Shown one piece after another: positions 58,555-64,000 of a stretch of 64,000 nt of DNA (within the stretch, counting starts at the first letter, position 1; every line of letters starts with the position of its first letter). The translations under genes and the position numbers were made by a program. This DNA is from Brevundimonas sp. UBA7664 (GTDB lineage: Bacteria; Pseudomonadota; Alphaproteobacteria; Caulobacterales; Caulobacteraceae): positions 9,140 to 73,139 of the forward strand of contig NZ_DLHQ01000018.1 of assembly GCF_002483305.1 (NCBI RefSeq), given 5' to 3'. Under the pieces are notes generated by a model that was not told where the DNA came from, searched no databases, and saw only the letters and a list, made by a program, of their open reading frames with translations.

Positions 58555-59478
58555 ATGGAAACGCTCTCGCCCGTCCAGATCGCCGCGTTCGAAGCCGTGC
58601 TGAACCGCGTCCCGGCCGAGGACCGCGCCCGCCTTCACGCCCTCAAGGCCGCCGCCGCCGCCGCGGCCGCCGCCTCGGCCCCGCACTGGGATTTCGACCA
58701 GCCGGGCCATCGCGCCGAGGAGGCGCTGGCCGAGGCCTTCGGCGCCGCCCTGACCGACGACCACCGCCGCGCCCTGGTCGCCCTGTGGGCGCTGGAGATG
58801 CCGGCGCGCATCCCGGCCGCCGACCTGCCGGACGCCGTGCTGGAGCTCTATCCGGAATGGATCGGCCGTCTGGCCGACTTCCTGACCGCCGCCGCCGATC
58901 CCTATGACCGCGACTTCTGGGCCAAGGATGTGCGCATCTCGCTGGTCCTCAGCGTGCCCGGCGCCCGCACCCAGATGATCGACCTCAGCTCGCCGATGGG
59001 GCCGGGGCAGGTTCTGCGCCACGCCCGCGAGGGCTGGGGCTGGTCGGTGATCCCGGCCTATGCCGCCGCCCAGGCCTGGAAGCCGTGGCTGGAGGTCCAT
59101 ACCGAGAGCCGCGAACTGTCCGACTTCAACGAGGCCGGCTGGGACCGCGCCTGGGCCACCGCCGCCGAGATCTGCAAGCGCCGCCCCGAGATGGCCGGCA
59201 TGCTGGGCTCCAGCTGGTTCTACGATCCGCCGCTGGAGCAGATCAGCCCGCGCCTCGCCTATCTGCGGCTCAACCTGCTGAAGCACGGCGCCTTCATGGT
59301 GCATCAGGGGCCGGGCGAGATTCACACCCAGCGCGCCGCGACCAGCTCCCCGACCCGCGCCGCCCTGATCGAGGCCGGAGACTACACGGCCCGTTCGTGG
59401 ATCGTCGCCTTCCCCCGCGCCGCCCTGATCCGATGGGCGGACGCGCGCAAGGCGGCGATGATGCGCGAGGCGGCCTGA
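58555..59478 (+). CDS. Conserved hypothetical protein
   Basis: Encodes 307 residues, no signal peptide. The first 50 residues are helical with a run of Ala (KAAAAAAAAASAPHWDF). Trp- and Pro-containing pieces follow (DPYDRDFWAKDVRISLVLSVPGARTQMIDL, EGWGWSVIPAYAAAQAWKPWLEVHTESREL) and the C-terminal HQGPGEIHTQRAATSSPTRAALIEAGDY. These suggest a globular enzyme-like domain, but I do not recognise it. The start ATG lies just after AGAGTGGCGGC. Its context (ispE upstream, polysaccharide deacetylase convergent downstream) gives no clue. Confidence 0.8.
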   Translation: METLSPVQIAAFEAVLNRVPAEDRARLHALKAAAAAAAAASAPHWDFDQPGHRAEEALAEAFGAALTDDHRRALVALWALEMPARIPAADLPDAVLELYPEWIGRLADFLTAAADPYDRDFWAKDVRISLVLSVPGARTQMIDLSSPMGPGQVLRHAREGWGWSVIPAYAAAQAWKPWLEVHTESRELSDFNEAGWDRAWATAAEICKRRPEMAGMLGSSWFYDPPLEQISPRLAYLRLNLLKHGAFMVHQGPGEIHTQRAATSSPTRAALIEAGDYTARSWIVAFPRAALIRWADARKAAMMREAA

Positions 59479-59487
59479 TCTAATCTG

Positions 59488-59625
59488 ATCCGCTCATCCC
59501 GGCGAAAGCCGGGACCCAGTCCTGTCCAGTCTGACGCCGGCGTTTCAGGACATTTGATCGCGGATCACCAGCCTTACCGCATCACCCAAAACACTGGGTC
59601 CCGGCTTTCGCCGGAATGAGCGGAT
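59488..59625. repeat. Inverted pair of 33-bp palindromic repeats
   Basis: Positions 59488-59520 and 59593-59625 are inverted copies of one 33-bp sequence differing at one base (ATCCGCTCATyCCGGCG in each, followed by AAAGCCGGGACCCAGT). Each copy holds its own GGC-hairpin (CCCGGCGAAAGCCGGG in the left copy). The 72-base spacer is not coding. This is a REP/BIME-like doublet. A shorter relative (TTCCCGGCGAAGCCGGAA) lies at about 60407-60424. Confidence 0.85.
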
Positions 59626-60362
59626 TATTGGGTGACCTTGTCCCACGCCGCGCCCACCGGCGCGATCGCCAGCCCGGCCGCCTTCGCCGCGCGCAACACC
59701 CGATCCAGATCGTCCGGCGTGCAGCCGTAGTCCGTGGGCCGGTCCGAGACGTCGTGCCCATAGGCGGTCAGCCAGCCTTTCGACGCCGCCGCTTCGGCCA
59801 TCAGGCCTTCGAGGTCGTAGCCGGGCAGGCGGCGGCTCTCGAGGCCGATGCTCCTGATCAGCCCCCGGTCCTCGCGGCCGGCGTTGACGCCGTCGCGGAC
59901 GCCGCGAGCCATGGCGAAGCGCTCGCGCACGACCCGTTTGGCCCCCACCGTCGCATCGCCGAACGGCCAGGCGAAGGTCGTCATGCGATGGCCGTCCAGT
60001 CGCTCGGCCACCCAAGCGGCATTGGCGTCCAGGCTGAGCCGCAGGGCTTCGGCGTCCATGCGCAGGGCGCTGGTGTGGCCGAAGGTGTGGCAGCCGACCT
60101 CATGGCCGGCGGCGTGCAGGGCCTGCAGGTGCGGCGCCTCGAACTGGTCGCGGTCCATGTTGATCCCGCCTGCCAGCCCGCCGCAGACATAGTAGGTGGC
60201 CTTGACCCCATGTTCGGCCATGACCGGCCCGGCCTCGGTCCAGGCGCTGGCGGGGAAGTCGTCGAAGCTCAGCGAGAACACGCCCTTCGCCGGCGCGATG
60301 GTCACCGCCTCGATGTCGAGATAGCGCGCGGCGCGCCGGCGCATCTGGTCGATCTGCTTCAT
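59625..60362 (-). CDS. Polysaccharide deacetylase (NodB-like)
   Basis: Encodes 245 residues. The NodB homology domain has LSFDDFPASAW with Asp34/35 and HT-x2-H in GCHTFGHT (His92, His96), the metal-binding and catalytic set of carbohydrate esterase family 4. Later motifs FAWPFGDATVGAKRVV and GWLTAYGHDVSDRPTDYG complete the barrel. No signal peptide is evident. Likely deacetylates an N-acetylated sugar polymer; substrate unknown. Its stop codon overlaps the right-hand palindromic repeat. Confidence 0.88.
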   Translation of the reverse strand: MKQIDQMRRRAARYLDIEAVTIAPAKGVFSLSFDDFPASAWTEAGPVMAEHGVKATYYVCGGLAGGINMDRDQFEAPHLQALHAAGHEVGCHTFGHTSALRMDAEALRLSLDANAAWVAERLDGHRMTTFAWPFGDATVGAKRVVRERFAMARGVRDGVNAGREDRGLIRSIGLESRRLPGYDLEGLMAEAAASKGWLTAYGHDVSDRPTDYGCTPDDLDRVLRAAKAAGLAIAPVGAAWDKVTQ

Positions 60363-60449
60363 GGCGCGAACGCTAGCGGTCGACGCTTAACATTCCGTCC
60401 TCCGTCCTTCCCGGCGAAGCCGGAATCGGTGGCTGCAGCCCCGGCTCTT

Positions 60450-60543
60450 CACAACGGCCACGACGATGTCACAACGGGCACAACGGGACCGGAACCTGGC
60501 GCGGACCCGTTGTGTCCGTCGTGGGTCCGTTGTGTTCGTTGTG
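60450..60543. repeat. Mirror array of 9-bp units upstream of glyQ
   Basis: Left arm: CACAACGGC, CACGACGAT, a GT interruption, CACAACGGG, CACAACGGG (60450-60487). Right arm, in opposite orientation: CCCGTTGTG, TCCGTCGTG, a GG interruption, TCCGTTGTG, TTCGTTGTG (60506-60543). The 18-base spacer separates them. The two arms are symmetric, including the 2-base break. It lies 86 bases before the glyQ start and could form a long hairpin in the leader. Confidence 0.8.
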
Positions 60544-60628
60544 ATGAACCCGGCAACCGGGCTCCTTGCCGCAAATGGGCCGCCCGTCTAGGGTCCGCCG
60601 CCTTCTTCCCCGAACGAAAAAGCTGCCC

Positions 60629-61516
60629 GTGACGACCGAACCGCTCGCCTTCCAGGACCTGATCCTGACGCTCCACAAATACTGGGGCGATCAGGGCTGC
60701 GCGATCCTGCAGCCCTATGACATCGAGGTCGGGGCGGGGACGCTGCATCCGGCGACGGTGCTGCGCGCGCTGGGCCCGCGCCCGTGGAAGGCGGCCTATG
60801 TCCAGCCGTCGCGGCGGCCCGGCGACGGCCGCTATGGCGAAAATCCCAATAGATTACAGCACTATTACCAGTATCAGGTGATCCTGAAGCCGAACCCCGA
60901 AAACCTGCAGGCGCTCTATCTCGGCTCGCTGGCCGCCATCGGCATCGATCCGAAGCTGCACGACATCCGCTTCGTCGAGGACGACTGGGAGAACCCCACG
61001 GTCGGGGCCTGGGGGCTGGGCTGGGAGGTCTGGTGCGACGGGATGGAGGTGACCCAGTTCACCTATTTCCAGGGCGTGGGCGGCATCGAGGTCGATGTGG
61101 TCTCGGGCGAGCTGACCTACGGGCTGGAGCGACTGGCCATGTACGTCCAGGGCGTCGACAACGTCTACGACCTGAAGTTCACCAAGGAGGGCCTGACCTA
61201 TGGGGAGGTCTTCCTCGAGAACGAGCGCCAGCAGTCCGAGGCCAATTTCCACGGCTATGACGTCGACGGGCTGAAACGCCGGTTCGAGGACATGGTCGGC
61301 GAGGTCGGGCGGTTGCTGGCGATGAAGGGCCCGCAGGATCAGGCGCTGGTGCTGCCCGCCTACGATCAGGTGCTGAAGGCCAGCCACCTGTTCAACCTGA
61401 TGGACGCGCGCGGGGCCATCGCCGTGGCCGAACGCCAGAGCTACATCGGCCGCATCCGGGACCTCTGTAAGGCCTGCGCGACCGAATGGGTCGAGCAGGA
61501 AAGGGGGCGCGTCTGA
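60629..61516 (+). CDS. glyQ: Glycyl-tRNA synthetase alpha subunit
   Basis: Catalytic subunit (class II) of the alpha2-beta2 glycyl-tRNA synthetase. The 295 residues start with LAFQDLILTLHKYWGDQGCAILQPYDIEVGAGTLHPATVLRALGP and contain YVQPSRRPGDGRYGENPNRLQHYYQYQVILKP and LTYGLERLAMYVQGV. GTG 60629 gives the normal N-terminus; an ATG at 60566 adds a basic stretch unlike the family. It abuts glyS (shared base at 61516). Confidence 0.96.
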   Translation: MTTEPLAFQDLILTLHKYWGDQGCAILQPYDIEVGAGTLHPATVLRALGPRPWKAAYVQPSRRPGDGRYGENPNRLQHYYQYQVILKPNPENLQALYLGSLAAIGIDPKLHDIRFVEDDWENPTVGAWGLGWEVWCDGMEVTQFTYFQGVGGIEVDVVSGELTYGLERLAMYVQGVDNVYDLKFTKEGLTYGEVFLENERQQSEANFHGYDVDGLKRRFEDMVGEVGRLLAMKGPQDQALVLPAYDQVLKASHLFNLMDARGAIAVAERQSYIGRIRDLCKACATEWVEQERGRV

Positions 61517-63825
61517 TGGCCCAGTTGCTGATCGAACTGTTGTCGGAAGAGATCCCGGCCCGCATGCAGGGCGGGGCCGCGCGCGACCTTGAGCGGATGG
61601 CCGCCGAGCGGCTGAAGGCCGCCGGCCTGACGTATGACGCCCTGACGACCTTCGCCGGGCCGCGGCGGCTGACGCTGGTGGTCGAGGGGCTGCCGACGGC
61701 GACGCCCGACCGCGAGGAAGAGGTCAAGGGCCCGCGGGCCAATGCGCCGGAGCAGGCGCTGGAGGGCTTCCTGCGGAAGACCGGCCTGACCAAGGACCAA
61801 CTGGTCGAGCGTGACGGCGTCTTCTTCGCCGTCCTCAGCAGCAAGGGCCAGCCGACGGCGGCCCTGATCCCGGACATGGTCGACCAGATCATCCGCGGCT
61901 TCCCCTGGCCCAAGTCGATGCGCTGGGGTTCGGGCACGCTGCGCTGGGTGCGGCCGCTGAAGCGGATCGTGGCCCTGTTCGACGGCCATGTCGTGCCGTT
62001 CGAGATCGACGGGATCCAGAGCGGCGAGCTGACCGAGGGGCATCGCTTCCTCGGCTGCGGCCGGCCGTTCGCGGTCAGGGATTTCGCGGATTACCGCGCG
62101 AAGCTCGAAAGCGATTTCGTCCTGCTGGACGCCGTCGACCGGCGGCTGAAGATCCTCGAGGCGGCGCAGAAGGTCTGCGCCGACAAGGGCCTCGCCCTCG
62201 TCGATGACGACGGCCTGCTGGACGAGGTGGCGGGGCTGGCCGAATGGCCGACGCCCATTCTCGGCGACATGGACCCGGCCTTCCTCAGCCTGCCGCCCGA
62301 GGTGGTCCGGCTGTCGATGAAGGTGCACCAGAAATACTTTGCGGTGCGCGATCCGTCCAAACACGGCCTGGCCCCGCATTTCGTGGTCGTGGCCAATGTC
62401 GAGGCGACCGACGGGGGCAAGGCCCTGGCCGCCGGCAACAGCCGCGTGCTGTCGGCCCGTCTGGATGACGCCCGCTTCTTCTGGGACGAGGACCTGAAGA
62501 CCGGCTTCGACGTCTGGGCGAAGAAGCTGGAGGGGGTGACGTTCCACGCCAAGCTGGGGACGCTGGCCGAGCGGGTCGAGCGGATTGCGGCCCTGGCGCG
62601 TGAGATCGCGCCGCTGGTCGGGGCCGATCCGGATCAGGCCGAGGCCGCCGCCAAGCTGGCCAAGGCTGATTTGTCGGCCGCCATGGTCGGGGAGTTCCCC
62701 GAACTGCAGGGCGTCATGGGCGGCTACTACGCCCGCGCCGCCGGCCACCCGGACGCCGTCGCGGACGCCGTGCGCGATCACTACAAGCCGCAGGGTCCGG
62801 CGGACTCCGTGCCGACCGCGCCGCTGACGGTGGCTGTGGCGCTGGCCGACAAGCTGGACACCCTGGTCGGGTTCTTCGCCATTGATGAGAAGCCGACGGG
62901 GTCGAAGGATCCGTTCGCGCTGCGTCGGGCGGCGCTGGGGGTGATCCGGCTGGTGCTGGAGAGTGGGGCGCGCCTCCAGCTTACGGGGATCATTGAGAAG
63001 GCTCAGCCGCGAGTATACTGGCGCGACAGCCTCATGATGCGCCTACTCCAACGTCACCCCACCGAGGGCTACCTCATCTACCCCGATTTCTGGGAAGATT
63101 ATCGCGGCCCCTACATCGATGAAGAAGGCAACGAAGACTGGCGCTTCGACATCTGGTCCTTCCCATCCGACGCCGACGTTTTTGTGGTTGCCGATTGGGT
63201 AAGGCCCGACATGGCCGGCGAGCGGCTCATGGTCATAAACAGTCCAGAATTCTTCAAGAGCGCGGAACGGCCAGAGGTCATTTTGTCGGCTCAGACGACC
63301 GCAAGAGATCTAGTGGCCTTCTTCGCCGACCGCTTGAAGGTCCTCCTCCGCGATCAGGGCAAGCGCCACGATCTCGTCGACGCCGTCTTCGCGCTCGGCG
63401 ACGACGACCTCGTCCGCATCGTGCGGCGGGTGGAGGCGCTGGACGGGTTCCTCGCCACGGACGATGGGGCCAATCTGCTGGCCGGGTACAAGCGGGCGTC
63501 CAACATCCTCAAGGCCGAGGAGAAGAAGGGGGCCGTGCCGACCGGCATGGTGCAGACCGGCCTGCCGGGTCAACCGGAGCAGGAAAGCGCCCTGGCCTTC
63601 GCCGCCGCCGCCGCCGCGGCCGCGGTGGACGCCGCGCTGGAGACCGAGGACTTCGCCGCCGCCATGACCGCGCTGGCGCGGTTGCGCGCGCCGGTGGACG
63701 CCTTCTTCGACAAGGTGATGGTCAATTCCGAGGTGGCCGCCGAGCGGGACAACCGGCTGAAACTGCTGGGGCAGGTTCGCAGCGTCATGGGCCGGGTGGC
63801 GGACTTCGGGATGGTTGGGGGGTAG
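61516..63825 (+). CDS. glyS: Glycyl-tRNA synthetase beta subunit with inserted segment
   Basis: The beta subunit binds tRNA-Gly and carries the editing-like and anticodon-binding parts. The 769 residues begin AQLLIELLSEEIPARMQGGAARDL and contain RWGSGTLRWVRPLKRIVALFDG and VGFFAIDEKPTGSKDPFALRRAALGVIRL (about residues 450-480). The C-terminus AFFDKVMVNSEVAAERDNRLKLL is normal. E. coli GlyS has 689 residues. About 100 residues (490-595) between the GVIRLVLESGARL and DLVAFFADRLKV motifs form an acidic, aromatic-rich segment with lower GC and odd codons, most likely an in-frame acquisition. Confidence 0.94.
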   Translation: MAQLLIELLSEEIPARMQGGAARDLERMAAERLKAAGLTYDALTTFAGPRRLTLVVEGLPTATPDREEEVKGPRANAPEQALEGFLRKTGLTKDQLVERDGVFFAVLSSKGQPTAALIPDMVDQIIRGFPWPKSMRWGSGTLRWVRPLKRIVALFDGHVVPFEIDGIQSGELTEGHRFLGCGRPFAVRDFADYRAKLESDFVLLDAVDRRLKILEAAQKVCADKGLALVDDDGLLDEVAGLAEWPTPILGDMDPAFLSLPPEVVRLSMKVHQKYFAVRDPSKHGLAPHFVVVANVEATDGGKALAAGNSRVLSARLDDARFFWDEDLKTGFDVWAKKLEGVTFHAKLGTLAERVERIAALAREIAPLVGADPDQAEAAAKLAKADLSAAMVGEFPELQGVMGGYYARAAGHPDAVADAVRDHYKPQGPADSVPTAPLTVAVALADKLDTLVGFFAIDEKPTGSKDPFALRRAALGVIRLVLESGARLQLTGIIEKAQPRVYWRDSLMMRLLQRHPTEGYLIYPDFWEDYRGPYIDEEGNEDWRFDIWSFPSDADVFVVADWVRPDMAGERLMVINSPEFFKSAERPEVILSAQTTARDLVAFFADRLKVLLRDQGKRHDLVDAVFALGDDDLVRIVRRVEALDGFLATDDGANLLAGYKRASNILKAEEKKGAVPTGMVQTGLPGQPEQESALAFAAAAAAAAVDAALETEDFAAAMTALARLRAPVDAFFDKVMVNSEVAAERDNRLKLLGQVRSVMGRVADFGMVGG

Positions 63826-64000
63826 CTCCGTCAATGCCGTCCATCCCCCTTTGCGGGGGTGCTGGAGATTCCCCGATTGTCAGCATATCCCGCCTCGCCA
63901 ACCCCCTGACTCTGCTCACCTTTCAAAAATTACAGCGTCCTTATCCCGCCCTGGCTGGCCCCCGTCCTAGACTCCCGCCCATCCCGTCGGTGGGGAGGGC
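63826..64000 (+). other. Intergenic end of window, no gene seen
   Basis: These 175 bases after glyS have no convincing reading frame. CCCCC-TTTGC-GGGGG (63845-63859) could be a weak terminator for glyQS. The stretch TTTCAAAAATTACAG (about 63919-63935) is unusually AT-rich for this chromosome and could be a promoter for a gene beyond the edge. Confidence 0.4.

Noticed and set aside
60363..60628. T-box or glycine riboswitch upstream of glyQ
   Set aside because: I see no T-box sequence or glycine aptamer core; the structure is explained by the mirrored 9-bp units. T-boxes are also not usual in alphaproteobacteria.

Overview
The window is a GC-rich bacterial chromosome segment (about 68-70% GC by eye) from an alphaproteobacterium, most likely family Caulobacteraceae and plausibly Brevundimonas or a close relative. 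The indicators are a Rhodobacter/Caulobacter-type gene transfer agent (GTA) cluster, a ZauP-ZapA pair like the one described in Caulobacter, an alphaproteobacterial SerC, an alphaproteobacterial RpoH, a DUF1476 (zeta-type ATPase inhibitor) gene and a 6S RNA next to the 5-formyltetrahydrofolate cyclo-ligase gene. The genus is an inference; no rRNA is present to settle it.

Region 1 (1-12529) is the head-to-tail part of a GTA: prohead protease, major capsid, head-tail connectors, tail proteins, a shortened tape measure, and the four distal genes g12-g15. The genes are coupled by 4-base ATGA/GTGA overlaps. Terminase and portal genes are presumably upstream of the window. The cluster is interrupted twice by minus-strand non-phage genes (three between protease and capsid, one DUF805 gene between g11 and g12). 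Copies of a palindromic repeat sit in frame inside the capsid gene and inside the small g10.1 gene.

Region 2 (12607-24317) carries housekeeping genes: a DnaJ-like co-chaperone, serC, purA, a degenerate response regulator, rpoH with an LAS-peptidase lipoprotein and rluD upstream, a DUF2799 lipoprotein, and the glycolytic genes gap-pgk-fba with a tiny lipoprotein gene on the opposite strand between them.

Region 3 (24442-36240) has an OmpR-type two-component system divergent from an EF-hand protein, an S41 peptidase, purT, a VOC protein, transketolase, the divisome pair zauP-zapA, a GbsR/MarR-type regulator whose start codon lies in a 20-bp perfect palindrome, a DUF4166 gene, 6S RNA, the cyclo-ligase and a YmdB-type phosphoesterase.

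Region 4 (36327-48967) is dominated by de novo purine biosynthesis on the minus strand (purB, purC, purS, purQ, purL). It is interspersed with non-purine genes: a 43-residue membrane protein coupled to purS, a PEBP protein, a SnoaL-like protein, a TspO-like membrane protein, and a deoxyinosine-type DNA glycosylase just after purB.

Region 5 (49075-64000) holds a GH109-like oxidoreductase, a glutathione S-transferase, a lytic transglycosylase, a uracil-DNA glycosylase, ETF-ubiquinone oxidoreductase, a TPR protein, ispE, a polysaccharide deacetylase, and glyQ-glyS. GlyS contains an in-frame segment of about 100 residues whose base composition (about 58% GC) and codon use differ from the rest of the gene. 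Several structured repeats, including two arrays of tandem units arranged as mirror arms, lie in the gaps.
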